A stretch of 64,000 nt of DNA from Streptomyces collinus (GTDB taxonomy: Bacteria; Actinomycetota; Actinomycetes; Streptomycetales; Streptomycetaceae), in NCBI RefSeq assembly GCF_031348265.1, contig NZ_CP133771.1, positions 3,286,001-3,350,000 on the forward strand, written 5' to 3'. Of this stretch, positions 50,221 through 59,806 are shown piece after piece. Numbering within the stretch: the stretch's first letter is position 1; the number at the start of each line of letters is the position of its first letter. A model generated the notes under the pieces. That model had not been told where the DNA came from. It did not search any database and was given only the letters and a program-made list of their open reading frames with translations. Position numbers and translations under genes: made by a program.

Positions 50221-51564
50221 TCACGCCCCCAGCGCGCGCGACACCGTGTAGATCAGCAGGCCGGCCAGGGAGCCGACGACCGTGCCGTTGATGCGGATGA
50301 ACTGCAGGTCTCGGCCGATGTTGGCCTCGATCTTCCTCGTGGTGTGCTCGGCGTCCCAGCTCGCCACCGTGTCCGTGATCAGGGAGGTGATCTCCTTGCG
50401 GTAGGTGGTGACGACGTAGACGGCCGCGTCCTCCACCCACCGGTCGACCTTGTCCTGGACCTTGCGCTCGGCCGCCATCCGGGAGCCCAGCGACAGCAGG
50501 GACGCCCGCACGCGCAGCCGCAGCTCGCTGCGTTCGTCCTCGGCGGCGGCGACGATCATGGACCGTACGGCCATCCAGGCGCTGGCGATGAGGTCCTGGA
50601 CCTCGCCGCGGCCCAGCACCTCGCCCTTGAGCCGCTCGATGCGGGCCCGGGTGTCGGTGTCGGACTGGAGGTCTGAGGCGAAGTCGGTGAGGAAGCGGTC
50701 GAGGGCGCCGCGGGCGGGGTGACCGGGCATGTCGCGCATCTCCGTGGCGAAGCGCAGCAGCTCCCGGTAGACCCGCTCGCCGACCTTGCGGTCGACGAAC
50801 TTCGGCGTCCAGCCGGGGGCGCCGCCCTCCACGGCGTCCATCACCTCGTCGCGGTGCAGCACCAGCCAGTCGTGCGCGCGGTTGACGACGAGGTCGACGA
50901 CCCGTTTGTGGCCGCCGTCGGCGACGACCTTCTCCAGCATCTTGCCGATGCCGGGCCCGATCTCCTGGGCGTTCGCCCGGCGGGTGATGGCCTCGCCGAC
51001 CACCGCCTGGACGTCGGAGTCGCGCAGGACCGTCAGGGCGCCGCGCAGGGCGGTGGACAGCTCGGCGGTGACCCGGTCGGCGTGCTCGGGGACGGCGAGC
51101 CAGGCGCCGAGGCGGCTGCCGATGCCGACGGCGCGCAGCCGCTGCCGTACGACGTCCTCGGAGAGGAAGTTCTCCCCGACGAACTCGCCCAGGGAGACGC
51201 CGAGCTGGTCCTTCTTGGTGGGGATGATCGCGGTGTGCGGGATGGGGATGCCGAGGGGGTGCCGGAAGAGGGCGGTGACGGCGAACCAGTCGGCGAGCGC
51301 GCCGACCATGCCCGCCTCGGCGGCCGCGGCGACGTAGCCCGCCCAGGGGCCGGCGCCGGAGTTCTGCGCCCACTTGGCGAGGACGTAGACCAGGGCGACG
51401 AACAACAGCAGACCGGTGGCGGTGAGCTTCATCTGCCGCACGCCGCGCTGCTTTTCCTCGTCCGCCGGGCTGAAGGTCGTCATCGCACGGTTCACCGCGC
51501 CGCCGGGCCGGGCATGCTGCCCTCCGGCGCCGGCGCCCTTTTCTACTGCTTTCGTCCGTTCCAT
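50221..51564 (-). CDS. DUF445 family membrane protein
   Basis: A 447-residue protein starting MERTKAVEKGAG, with a membrane helix at about 45-65 and the DUF445 signature (EAGMVGALADWFAVTALFRH, PLGIPIPHTAIIPTKKDQLG). The helical remainder ends in a second membrane segment (INGTVVGSLAGLLIYTVSRA). The N-terminal ~35 residues are variable, so the true start may be the later ATG. Function unknown; widespread in actinomycetes. Confidence 0.82.
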   Translation of the reverse strand: MERTKAVEKGAGAGGQHARPGGAVNRAMTTFSPADEEKQRGVRQMKLTATGLLLFVALVYVLAKWAQNSGAGPWAGYVAAAAEAGMVGALADWFAVTALFRHPLGIPIPHTAIIPTKKDQLGVSLGEFVGENFLSEDVVRQRLRAVGIGSRLGAWLAVPEHADRVTAELSTALRGALTVLRDSDVQAVVGEAITRRANAQEIGPGIGKMLEKVVADGGHKRVVDLVVNRAHDWLVLHRDEVMDAVEGGAPGWTPKFVDRKVGERVYRELLRFATEMRDMPGHPARGALDRFLTDFASDLQSDTDTRARIERLKGEVLGRGEVQDLIASAWMAVRSMIVAAAEDERSELRLRVRASLLSLGSRMAAERKVQDKVDRWVEDAAVYVVTTYRKEITSLITDTVASWDAEHTTRKIEANIGRDLQFIRINGTVVGSLAGLLIYTVSRALGA

Positions 51565-51758
51565 CCGCTCCACCCGCTCGGTGATCCCGCACACATTGTC
51601 CCTTCCTGACCGACTCCTGGAACGGAACAGGAGTTCCCGGCGTCTGTCGGGAGGGGGTAATGCCATGGGGTCCTGTGAGCTCCCCCCGGCCCATGCCGCA
51701 TCATGGGCACATCAGATCGGAGCCTTGGGCTCCCATCGCCCGAGGAGAACTGAACAGC

Positions 51759-53093
51759 ATGACCCGAGGACGTGGCTACGCCCTCCTGGCCCTGGTCGTC
51801 GCAGCGATCGTGGCCCTTTCCACCGCCATATACGTCGGCGTGGCGTCCGACGACGGCCTGCGCAACCGGAACGCCCTCGGCGACGGCCGCGCCCCCCACA
51901 ACTCCGCCGCCCCCGCCTCCACCGGCACCTGGGTCGGCACCTGGTCCACGTCCCCCTCCGCCGCCGAACCCGGCACCGAGACGACCGGCATGGCGGACCG
52001 TTCGGTACGCAACGTCGTCCACACCAGCGTCGGGGGTACGGGTGCCCGCGTGACGCTGTCCAATCTCTACGGCCAGTCGCCGCTGAACATCACGCGGGCG
52101 ACGATCGCCGTGTCCGCGGGCAGCGGCACGGCGGCGGCACTCGCGGACACCATGCGGCAGCTGACCTTCGGCGGTGGCCCCACGGTCGTCATCCCGCCCG
52201 GCCGGCAGGTCATGAGCGACGCGGTACGGGTCGTCGTCCCGCACGACTCCGACGTCCTGATCACCACCTACACGCCGACCAGCTCCGGCCCGGTGACCTA
52301 CCACCGGCACGCCCGGCAGGTCTCCTACGTCGCCCAGGGCGACCACACGCAGGACGCGACCGGCACGCCGTACACCGAGCGGACCGGCTCCTGGCGGTAC
52401 CTGACCGCGCTGGACGTGCTGAGCAACGAGTCCGACGGCACGATCGTCGCCCTCGGCGACTCGCTGACCGACGGCATCACCTCGACGCCGGACACCAACA
52501 GCCGGTGGACCGACGTGCTCTCCGACCGGCTGCGCGCTCAGATCGCGGCCGGGCGTGACCTGCCCCGCTACAGCGTCGTCAACCAGGGCATCAGCGGCAA
52601 CCAGGTCCTCGCCGACGGGCTGGGCCGCCCCGCGGACAACCCCAGCGGTCTGAACCGCTTCGGGCGGGACGTCATGGAGCGGACGAACGTCAAGGTCGTC
52701 GTCATCGACCTCGGCGTCAACGACATCCTGCGCAACCCGCGGCTCGCCGACCCGAACGCGATCCTGAACGGCCTGCGCACGATGGTCGGGCAGGCCCACG
52801 CGCGCGGGGTGAAGGTCGTCGGCGCGACCCTGATGCCGTTCTACGGGCACCGCGGGTACACGGAGGCCCGGGAGGCGGTCCGCCAGACGATCAACGCGGA
52901 GATCCGCGCCGGGCGGGTGTTCGACGCCGTGGCCGACTTCGACCAGGCGCTGCGGGACCCGTACGACCCGCGGCGGCTGCGGGCCGACTACGACTCCGGC
53001 GACCATCTGCACCCCAGCGACAAGGGGTACGCGCGGATGGCGGAGTCCTTCGACCTGGAGACGCTGAAGGGTTCGGCGCCGGCGGAACTGTAG
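51759..53093 (+). CDS. SGNH/GDSL-family hydrolase (secreted or membrane-anchored)
   Basis: A 444-residue protein with an N-terminal helix (about 7-28) that exports or anchors it. An Ala/Thr/Gly-rich beta domain precedes the SGNH core: block I is VALGDSLTDG with nucleophile Ser235, block III has DLGVNDILR, and block V is YDSGDHLHPSDKGY with Asp/His. GAGGAG lies 11 nt before the ATG. It may deacylate or deacetylate lipids or glycans; the substrate is unclear. Confidence 0.86.
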   Translation: MTRGRGYALLALVVAAIVALSTAIYVGVASDDGLRNRNALGDGRAPHNSAAPASTGTWVGTWSTSPSAAEPGTETTGMADRSVRNVVHTSVGGTGARVTLSNLYGQSPLNITRATIAVSAGSGTAAALADTMRQLTFGGGPTVVIPPGRQVMSDAVRVVVPHDSDVLITTYTPTSSGPVTYHRHARQVSYVAQGDHTQDATGTPYTERTGSWRYLTALDVLSNESDGTIVALGDSLTDGITSTPDTNSRWTDVLSDRLRAQIAAGRDLPRYSVVNQGISGNQVLADGLGRPADNPSGLNRFGRDVMERTNVKVVVIDLGVNDILRNPRLADPNAILNGLRTMVGQAHARGVKVVGATLMPFYGHRGYTEAREAVRQTINAEIRAGRVFDAVADFDQALRDPYDPRRLRADYDSGDHLHPSDKGYARMAESFDLETLKGSAPAEL

Positions 53094-53113
53094 TCCCCGG
53101 CTCGTCCCGTCCT

Positions 53114-53145
53114 GTGCCCGCTGCCCGGTCTCGGGCGGCGGGCAC
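53114..53145. terminator. Convergent-gene hairpin terminator
   Basis: GTGCCCGCTGCCCG (53114-53127) pairs with CGGGCGGCGGGCAC (53132-53145) with one T-G pair and a 4-nt loop. It lies between the SGNH and DUF1707 genes; no T run. Confidence 0.7.
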
Positions 53146-53153
53146 ACCGCTGC

Positions 53154-53855
53154 TCAGCGCTCCCCGTCCAGCTCCCGCCGCCCCGCCCTGCGCTCCAGCT
53201 TCTCCTGGCGGCGTTCCTCGCGGATGCGCAGCTTCTCCGCCCGGGTCAGCTTCCGCTGCACCCCGACGCCGCCCCAGAACGCGAAGCCCGTGACGACGAC
53301 CCGCGGGGCGCCCGGTTCACCCGGCACGCCCTCCTCGCGGTGGTCGAAGCCGCCCATGATGCCGATGCCGCGGACGACGACCTCGACGCCGGGCGGCACG
53401 ATCACGTCCACCCCGCCCATGATCGCGATGGCGTTGATCTCGACCTCGCGGTCGGCGAAGTTCGCCTCGCGCAGGTCGATCTCCCCGCCGCCCCAGAAGG
53501 CGAAGCAGGTGAACCGCCGGGGCATCGTCCAGTGCCCCTTGCGCTGGAAGCCGGACATCACGGCGACGGCCCACGTGGAGGACCCCTCGCCGCCGGTGAT
53601 CCGCCCGGACCAGTCCGGGCCGGCCGCCGGGTCCTTCGTCAGGGACACCGCGGGGACCGTCACGCCCGCGGCCGGCAGGTCCCGGGTGATCGGCGCCAGT
53701 TCCCCATACGTCCGGGCCTGGTACGTCGCGTCGAGCCGCTCCTCGAACTCCGCCATGTCGAGACGGCCCTCGGCGAGGGCGTCCCGCAGGATCTCGGCGA
53801 CCCGTTCACGGTCGGCGTCGGAGGCGCGGAGGTCCGGGAGGGCGTCGTCGGTCAT
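53154..53855 (-). CDS. DUF1707/LiaF-like envelope-stress domain protein
   Basis: A 233-residue protein with the N-terminal DUF1707 helix (LRASDADRERVAEILRDALAEG RLDMAEFEERL pattern) followed by a beta-helical LiaF-like domain (FTCFAFWGGGEIDLREANFA, AIAIMGGVDVIVPPGVEV). No Shine-Dalgarno; TAATCT 7 nt before the ATG suggests a leaderless message. Such proteins are linked to envelope-stress signalling. Single gene. Confidence 0.8.
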   Translation of the reverse strand: MTDDALPDLRASDADRERVAEILRDALAEGRLDMAEFEERLDATYQARTYGELAPITRDLPAAGVTVPAVSLTKDPAAGPDWSGRITGGEGSSTWAVAVMSGFQRKGHWTMPRRFTCFAFWGGGEIDLREANFADREVEINAIAIMGGVDVIVPPGVEVVVRGIGIMGGFDHREEGVPGEPGAPRVVVTGFAFWGGVGVQRKLTRAEKLRIREERRQEKLERRAGRRELDGER

Positions 53856-53888
53856 ACACAGCAGATTACGAGTTCACCCCGCCGGGGG

Positions 53889-54905
53889 CTACGAGATCGC
53901 CCGCTCGGCCTGTTCCACGTACATCTTGGCGATCACCGCCTCGATGTCCGGCTCCCGCACCGACAGGTCCACCAGCGGGTACTCGGCGGCGATCCGCGCC
54001 ACCAGCGGCGCCGCCGACTCCCCCGCCGGGAACGCGAGCCACTGCCGCGGACCGTCCACCCGGACGACCCGGGCCGGCGCCGGTGCCTCGATCGGCGGCA
54101 GTTCCCGCTCCAGGTCCACGACCAGGGTCCGCTCGCTCTCCCCCGCCTCGTGCAGCCCGGCGAGCGGGCCGTCGTACATCAGACGCCCGTGGTCGATGAC
54201 CATCACCCGCTTGCACAACTGCTCGATGTCCTGGAGGTCGTGCGTGGTGAGCAGCACCGTGGTGCCGCGCTCGGTGTTCAACTCCCGCAGGAACTCGCGC
54301 ACCTTGGACTTCGACACGACGTCCAGCCCGATGGTCGGCTCGTCCAGGTACAGCACCTCCGGGTCGTGCAGCAGCGCCGCCGCGATGTCGCCGCGCATCC
54401 GCTGCCCGAGGGAGAGTTGCCGTACCGGCACGTCCAGCAGGTCGCCCAGGTCGAGGAGGTCGACCAGACGGGCGAGGTTCTCCCGGTAACGGGCGTCCGG
54501 GATCCGGTACATGCGGTGCATCAGCCGGTAGGAGGCGAGCAGCGGCAGGTCCCACCACAGCGTCGTGCGCTGCCCGAACACCACGCCGATGCGGTGCGCG
54601 AGCCGCGTCCGCTCCCGGGAGGGGTCGATGCCGGCCACCCTGAGCCGGCCCGCGCTGGGCGTGAGGATGCCGGTCAGCATCTTGATCGTGGTGGACTTGC
54701 CGGCGCCGTTGGGGCCGATGTAGCCGACCATCTCGCCGCGTTCCACCCGGAAGGAGATCGAGTCGACGGCCCTCACCCGCCGCCGCTCCCGCTTCATGAA
54801 GCCGGTCTTCTTGCGCACCTCGAAGACCTTCTCCACGCCGTGGAGTTCGATGAAGGCGCCTTCCGGTCCGCCTTCCCTGCTGGACCCGCTCTCCGACCCG
54901 GTCAA
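53889..54905 (-). CDS. ABC-2 type exporter ATP-binding protein
   Basis: A 338-residue ATPase: Walker A GPNGAGKST, signature QLSLGQRMR, Walker B VLYLDEPTIGLD and H-loop TTHDLQD. The C-terminal ~80 residues form a regulatory domain. TTG start one base after the stop of the permease gene, with GGGAG before it. It forms an exporter with the two upstream permeases. Substrate unknown; this three-gene arrangement is conserved in actinomycetes. Confidence 0.88.
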   Translation of the reverse strand: MTGSESGSSREGGPEGAFIELHGVEKVFEVRKKTGFMKRERRRVRAVDSISFRVERGEMVGYIGPNGAGKSTTIKMLTGILTPSAGRLRVAGIDPSRERTRLAHRIGVVFGQRTTLWWDLPLLASYRLMHRMYRIPDARYRENLARLVDLLDLGDLLDVPVRQLSLGQRMRGDIAAALLHDPEVLYLDEPTIGLDVVSKSKVREFLRELNTERGTTVLLTTHDLQDIEQLCKRVMVIDHGRLMYDGPLAGLHEAGESERTLVVDLERELPPIEAPAPARVVRVDGPRQWLAFPAGESAAPLVARIAAEYPLVDLSVREPDIEAVIAKMYVEQAERAIS

Positions 54906-54906
54906 C

Positions 54907-55728
54907 TCAACTCCCTGTACTCCGGTACGAACGAAGCCCCGTCCGCCACGCCATCCCGGCCAGGACGCAGCAGACCGCCGCCACCAGCGGCGAGGCGAAC
55001 GCCGTCCACCCGGGCAGCCCGACCGGGTACGGCCGCCCCAGCACGTAGGTGGCGGGCACCCAGTTGACGAAGGCCAGCGGCAGCATGAAGGTCACGCCCC
55101 GCACCAGGTCCTTGCCGAACACCGTCGGCGGATACTGCAGCAGCGTCGTCCCGCCGTAGGTGAACGCGTTCTGCACCTCGGCGGCGTCCTGGGCGTAGAT
55201 CTGGAAGGACGCGCCCGCCACGAACACCGCCGAGAAGATCGCCGCGCCGCTGACCACCATCACCGGCACCAGCAGCACCTTGGACGCACTCCAGTCGACG
55301 TCCACCGACGCCAGCGCCCAGCCCAGCACCACCGTCCCCTGGGTGATCCGGCCCAGCCGCCGTAGCGCGAAGCGGTCGGCGCCGACCTGGGCGAGCACCG
55401 GCGCCGGACGCACCAGCAGCGTGTCGAAGGAGCCGTCGCGCATCCGGGCGCCCAGGACGTCCATCGAGCCGAGCGCCAGATCGGCGATCCCGAACGACGT
55501 CACGGACAGCCCGTACAGGAAGGCGACCTCGGGCAGCGACCAGCCGCCCAGCGAGTCCACCTGCGAGAACATCAGCAGGATCCCCACGAAGTCCAGGCCG
55601 GTCACCGTCAGGTTCCCGAGCACCGTGACGACGAAGGAGGTGCGGTAGGTCATGCTCGACCGGATCCACATCCCGGCGATCAGCCGGTAGGCCCGCAGCC
55701 CCTCGGCCACGGCACTGCGCTCACCCAC
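54907..55728 (-). CDS. ABC-2 type exporter permease (DUF990-like)
   Basis: A 273-residue membrane protein with six hydrophobic segments, of the second permease type in the exporter (VTVLGNLTVTGLDFVGILLM, LVRPAPVLAQVGADRFALRR). GTG start within the end of the first permease gene, overlapping it by 8 bp. It pairs with the other permease and the ATPase. Confidence 0.82.
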   Translation of the reverse strand: MGERSAVAEGLRAYRLIAGMWIRSSMTYRTSFVVTVLGNLTVTGLDFVGILLMFSQVDSLGGWSLPEVAFLYGLSVTSFGIADLALGSMDVLGARMRDGSFDTLLVRPAPVLAQVGADRFALRRLGRITQGTVVLGWALASVDVDWSASKVLLVPVMVVSGAAIFSAVFVAGASFQIYAQDAAEVQNAFTYGGTTLLQYPPTVFGKDLVRGVTFMLPLAFVNWVPATYVLGRPYPVGLPGWTAFASPLVAAVCCVLAGMAWRTGLRSYRSTGS

Positions 55729-56527
55729 CCTGCACCACCACCCTGCGCGTCGCGGCCGACTGCAACAGCCGCCCCGCCGCCAGCAGCGCCACCGCCCACG
55801 CCGCCTGGAAGGCGAACGCCCCGAGCGGGTCGGTCTCCCCCATCAGCACGTCCGCCGGCATCTGGATCTGCGCCGCCCACGGCAGCACCCGCACCACCTC
55901 GCCGAGCGTGCCCGGGAAGGCGTTCAGCGGCAGCACCATGCCCGAGAAGAAGATCCCCGTGACCGTCAGGACCTGGTTCACGCCCATGCCGTCCATCAGC
56001 CAGAACACGCTCAGTGCCGCCAGGTAGCGGAGGGCGAAGCTCACGACCGTCGCCAGCAGCAGCGTCACCCCGAAGGCCGCCCACGGGGTGACGTCCGTCG
56101 GCAGCGCCATCGGGAAGAAGACCGCGCCGAACACGAACGGCACCACCCCCCGCCCCAGCATCTGGAACAGCGCCCGCCCCACGTCGCCCGCCAGCCACCA
56201 CAGTTGGAGATCGGCCGGCCGGTACAGGTCGACGGCGATCTCACCGGTGCGGATGCGCTCCATCAGGTCCTTCTCGGCGCCGCCGCCCTGGATCGCGAGG
56301 GTCGCGTAGAGGCACTGCCCCAGCCAGACGTAGGTCACGGCCTGCGCCTGGTCGTACCCCCCGAGGTGCGGTTTCTCGTGCCAGAGCGCCAGATACGTGT
56401 AGACGAGGATGACGCCGAAGACGGTGTTGGTGAACACCCCGGCCACCGTGGCCGCCCGATAGGTCGCGTACCGCCGGAAGCCTCCCGCCGCGACGGCCGC
56501 GTACAACCGTCCCGAGCCCACATCCAC
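55721..56527 (-). CDS. ABC-2 type exporter permease (first permease)
   Basis: A 268-residue membrane protein with six hydrophobic segments (FTNTVFGVILVYTYLALWHE, then TGEIAVDLYRPADLQLWWLA). Start GTG 56527, with GAGGAGG just before it; GTG 56521 is an alternative. Operon head of the ABC-2 exporter; both permeases and the ATPase are packed without gaps. Confidence 0.82.
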   Translation of the reverse strand: MDVGSGRLYAAVAAGGFRRYATYRAATVAGVFTNTVFGVILVYTYLALWHEKPHLGGYDQAQAVTYVWLGQCLYATLAIQGGGAEKDLMERIRTGEIAVDLYRPADLQLWWLAGDVGRALFQMLGRGVVPFVFGAVFFPMALPTDVTPWAAFGVTLLLATVVSFALRYLAALSVFWLMDGMGVNQVLTVTGIFFSGMVLPLNAFPGTLGEVVRVLPWAAQIQMPADVLMGETDPLGAFAFQAAWAVALLAAGRLLQSAATRRVVVQGG

Positions 56528-56999
56528 AGCCCTCCTCGCCACCGGCACCGAAGCGCAGGAGCCTAGTGGTCCGGTGATCGGGCGTGCCACGCATTTTCGG
56601 GGAGCGGCGGGGGTGCCGCGGGGCGAGTGCGCACCTGCCCAGACGGTACGATCCGTTGCGTCCGCGTGGGCCGAGGCGCCCGTGGCCAGGGCGAGCAGCG
56701 TGGCGGCGGTGCCGGCCGGGCGGAGCGTACGAGCCGTCGCGATCCACGGCCGTGTCCCCCTTCGGGCGAATGTCGCGCAGGCGAGATCACGATTCGGGCA
56801 GGCGTGCGGAGCAACGCGTTTGACCCCGTGCCCGCCCGCGCACCCGCCCGCACGCGGCCCGCCTCACCACACGGCACACGACCCGGCCCTCGATCAGGGA
56901 ACTGATCAACGGATGGGACAGTCTTCATCACAGGGGCGCAAGAGCGAGCAGAGACGTACGGGAACGACGTACGACGCGAAACAGGAGTCCGTGCACGAC
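56528..56999. other. About 470-bp divergent region between exporter and PBP genes, no convincing gene
   Basis: The frames present are low-complexity and Arg/Pro-rich in every reading, which is what GC-rich noise yields. It must hold promoters for the divergent exporter and PBP genes, but no hexamer pair stands out. An earlier ATG at 56913 in frame with the PBP is the only coding alternative. Confidence 0.4.
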
Positions 57000-59426
57000 A
57001 TGAGTGACGAGCCTCAGCCGCAGCAGCCGAATCCGGGCTGGGCAGCGAGCCAGCCGCAGGCGCACGCCGACGGCGACCCGGGCACGCCCGCGGCCACGGC
57101 GGCCGGGAAACCGAAGCGGACCGGCTGGCGCCGGGCGATCCCGACCTGGCGCATGACGCTCGGCGGCTTCGTCATCGTCGTCCTGCTGCTGGTCGGCGGG
57201 TTCTTCCTGGGCTACTCCCTCGTGAAGATCCCCCCGGCCAACGCGCTCGCCACCAAGCAGGCCAACGTCTACCTCTACGCGGACGGCTCGGTGATCGCCC
57301 GCGACGGCGAGGTCAACCGGGAGAACGTCACCCTCCCGCAGATCTCCAAGCCCGCCCGGCACGCGATCCTGGCCGCCGAGGACCGCGACTTCTACACCGA
57401 GTCCGCCGTCGACCCCAAGGCCATGGTCCGCGCCGCCTGGAACACCGCCCTCGGCAAGGGCAAGCAGTCCGGCTCCACGATCACCCAGCAGTACGTGAAG
57501 AACTACTACCTGCGCCAGGAACAGACCGTCACGCGCAAGGCCAAGGAGTTCTTCATCGCGATCAAGCTGGACCGCGAGGTCAGCAAGGACCACATCCTGG
57601 AGGGCTACCTCAACACCAGCTACTTCGGCCGCAACGCCTACGGCATCCAGGCCGCCGCCCAGGCCTACTACGGCATGGACGCCAAGGACCTCGACCCGGC
57701 CCGCTCCGCCTACCTCGCCGCGCTCGTCAACGCCCCCAGCCAGTACGACGTCGTCGCCCACCCGGAGAACCGCAAGGCCGCCGAGTCCCGCTGGAACTAC
57801 GTCCTGGACGGCATGGTCAAGAAGGGCTGGCTCAGCGAGTCGAAGCGGGCCGGCATGAAGTTCCCCATGCCGAAGGAGTCCACCCTCTCCACCGGCATGT
57901 CCGGGCAGCGCGGCTACATCGTCCGGATCGTCAAGGACTACCTCACCGACAACAAGATCATCGACGAGAGCAAGCTCGACGCCGGCGGCTACCGCATCAC
58001 GACCACCCTGCAGAAGGGCAAGCAGGACGCGTTCGTGAAGGCCGTCAACGACAAGCTGATGTCCAAGCTCGACAAGAAGGACAACAAGGTCGACGGCTAC
58101 GTCCGCGCCGGCGGCGCCTCCGTCGACCCGAAGACCGGCAAGGTCGTGGCGATGTACAACGGCGTCGACTACGTCAAGCAGTACACCCCGAACGCCACCC
58201 GCAGGGACTTCCAGGTCGGCTCCACGTTCAAGCCGTTCGTGTTCACCTCGGCCGTCGAGAACCACTCGGAGACCCAGGACGGCCGCGTCATCACCCCGAA
58301 CACGATCTACGACGGCACCAACAAGCGCGTGGTCCAGGGCTGGGCCGGCGAGCCGTACAACCCCGAGAACGAGGACCAGCGCTCCTACGGCGACATCACC
58401 GTCACCGAGGCCACCGACAGCTCCGTGAACTCGGTGTACGCGCAGATGGCCGCCGACGTCGGCCCCGCGAAGGTCAAGCAGACCGCGATCGACCTGGGCG
58501 TCCCCGAGGCCACCCCCGACCTCGCCGACGGCCCCGCCATCGCGCTGGGCACCGCCACCGCCAGCGTCCTCGACATGGCGGAGGCCTACGCCACGCTCGC
58601 CAACCACGGGCGGCACGGCACCTACACGGTGGTCGAGAAGGTCACCAAGGAGGGCACGCCGATCGAGCTGCCCGAGCGGCGCACCCGGCAGGCCGTGAGC
58701 CGCGAGGCCGCCGACACCACCACCTCCATGCTGCGCAGCGTCGTCCAGAACGGCACGGCCTCCGCCGCGCAGGCCGCGGGCCGCCCGGTCGCCGGCAAGA
58801 CCGGCACCGCCGAGGAGGACACGGCGGCCTGGTTCGCGGGCTACACCCCCGACCTCGCCACCGTCGTCTCCGTCATGGGCCAGGACCCGGTCACCGCCGC
58901 GCACAAGTCGCTGTACGGCGCGATGGGCCTGCCGCGCATCAACGGCGGCGGGGCGCCGGCGGAGATCTGGACGCAGTTCACGCAGGACGCCCTCAAGGGC
59001 AAGCCCGTCAAGGAGTTCGACCTCAGGCTCCAGCCGGGCTCCGACGTCTCGCAGGCCCCCAGCAGCGAGGCCCCCGCCGACCCGACCACCGGCGGCACCG
59101 CCGACGGCGGCACGACCACCGGCGGCGAGGACACCGCCACCGAGACGCCCGGCCAGAGCCCCAGCGCCCCCGAGGGGCAGACCGAGGGGCAGACCGAGGG
59201 GCAGACCGACGGCGGCACCACGGACGGCGGCACCGGCGGCGAGTCGCCCACGGGCGGCGGCACCGCGGACGGCGGCACGACCGACGGCGGCACCACGGAC
59301 GGCGGTACGGCCGACGGCGGCACCACGGAGGGCGGTGGCGGCGGCGACACGAGCGACGGCGGCGCGACGGGCGGCCCGACCGGCCCCGGCTGGGGTGTGG
59401 TGCCGCAGACCGCCCGCCGCGAGTAG
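57000..59426 (+). CDS. Bifunctional penicillin-binding protein (class A PBP)
   Basis: An 808-residue class A PBP. A short cytoplasmic, Pro/Gln-rich start and one helix (54-75) precede the GT51 glycosyltransferase (Glu127 in AAEDRDFYTE, GKQSGSTITQQYVKN) and the transpeptidase (Ser408 in GSTFK, SVN at 475-477, KTG at 600-602). It polymerises and cross-links peptidoglycan outside the membrane. The last ~130 residues are a disordered tail of repeated TDGGT units. AGGAG lies 12 nt before the ATG at 57000; ATG 56913 would add 29 polar residues. Confidence 0.92.
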   Translation: MSDEPQPQQPNPGWAASQPQAHADGDPGTPAATAAGKPKRTGWRRAIPTWRMTLGGFVIVVLLLVGGFFLGYSLVKIPPANALATKQANVYLYADGSVIARDGEVNRENVTLPQISKPARHAILAAEDRDFYTESAVDPKAMVRAAWNTALGKGKQSGSTITQQYVKNYYLRQEQTVTRKAKEFFIAIKLDREVSKDHILEGYLNTSYFGRNAYGIQAAAQAYYGMDAKDLDPARSAYLAALVNAPSQYDVVAHPENRKAAESRWNYVLDGMVKKGWLSESKRAGMKFPMPKESTLSTGMSGQRGYIVRIVKDYLTDNKIIDESKLDAGGYRITTTLQKGKQDAFVKAVNDKLMSKLDKKDNKVDGYVRAGGASVDPKTGKVVAMYNGVDYVKQYTPNATRRDFQVGSTFKPFVFTSAVENHSETQDGRVITPNTIYDGTNKRVVQGWAGEPYNPENEDQRSYGDITVTEATDSSVNSVYAQMAADVGPAKVKQTAIDLGVPEATPDLADGPAIALGTATASVLDMAEAYATLANHGRHGTYTVVEKVTKEGTPIELPERRTRQAVSREAADTTTSMLRSVVQNGTASAAQAAGRPVAGKTGTAEEDTAAWFAGYTPDLATVVSVMGQDPVTAAHKSLYGAMGLPRINGGGAPAEIWTQFTQDALKGKPVKEFDLRLQPGSDVSQAPSSEAPADPTTGGTADGGTTTGGEDTATETPGQSPSAPEGQTEGQTEGQTDGGTTDGGTGGESPTGGGTADGGTTDGGTTDGGTADGGTTEGGGGGDTSDGGATGGPTGPGWGVVPQTARRE
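59098..59370. repeat. Low-complexity GGC/ACC-rich repeat coding the PBP tail
   Basis: Many imperfect copies of a 15-bp unit encoding TDGGT or ADGGT, plus three copies of GQTEG around 59177-59205. It encodes the flexible PBP C-terminus and is prone to length change. Confidence 0.85.
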
Positions 59427-59448
59427 CGCCCCGAGCCCCCAGGACCCC

Positions 59449-59769
59449 TCAGTGACCGCTGGTCGCCTTCAGCCCCACCACGGCGACCAGCAGCAGGCAC
59501 ACGAAGAAGATCCGGGCGGCGGTCGCCGGCTCACCCAGCACCGCCATGCCGAACACCGCCGCCCCGGCCGCACCGATCCCCACCCACACGCCGTAGGCGG
59601 TACCGATGGGGAGGGTCTTGGCGGCCTGCGACAGCAGCAGCATGCTGGCGACGATGCCGGCGCCGGTGAGCAGGCTGGGCAGCGGGCGGGTGAAGCCATC
59701 GGTGTACTTCATGCCGACGGACCAGCCCACCTCCAGCAGACCGGCGACGACGAGCAGAACCCAGGCCAT
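59449..59769 (-). CDS. sugE: SugE/Gdx-type small multidrug-resistance exporter
   Basis: A 106-residue four-helix protein: Glu13 in GLLEVGWSVGMKYTDGFTR, the Gdx-type signature, and GTAYGVWVGIGAAGAAVFGM. SMR/Gdx proteins work as antiparallel dimers that export guanidinium in exchange for protons. ATG at 59769 with GGAGG 8 nt upstream. A guanidine-III-like riboswitch lies just upstream, in agreement with guanidinium as substrate. Confidence 0.9.
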   Translation of the reverse strand: MAWVLLVVAGLLEVGWSVGMKYTDGFTRPLPSLLTGAGIVASMLLLSQAAKTLPIGTAYGVWVGIGAAGAAVFGMAVLGEPATAARIFFVCLLLVAVVGLKATSGH

Positions 59770-59806
59770 GACGGGCACCTCCGGGATACGGGCTGACGGT
59801 GTCGGT

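Noticed and set aside
48612..50291. 559-codon plus-strand frame over the MFS gene
   Set aside because: Mirror of the MFS coding sequence; Ala/Arg/Glu-rich noise.
56563..56931. 122-codon leftward frame before the PBP gene
   Set aside because: Pro/Arg-rich, with no ribosome-binding site or homology; treated as intergenic.
56928..58904. 658-codon minus-strand frame over the PBP gene
   Set aside because: Antisense shadow of the PBP; Val/Gly/Leu-rich with no domains.
59098..59370. CRISPR-like array
   Set aside because: The repeats are in-frame low-complexity codons of the PBP tail, without spacers of constant length.
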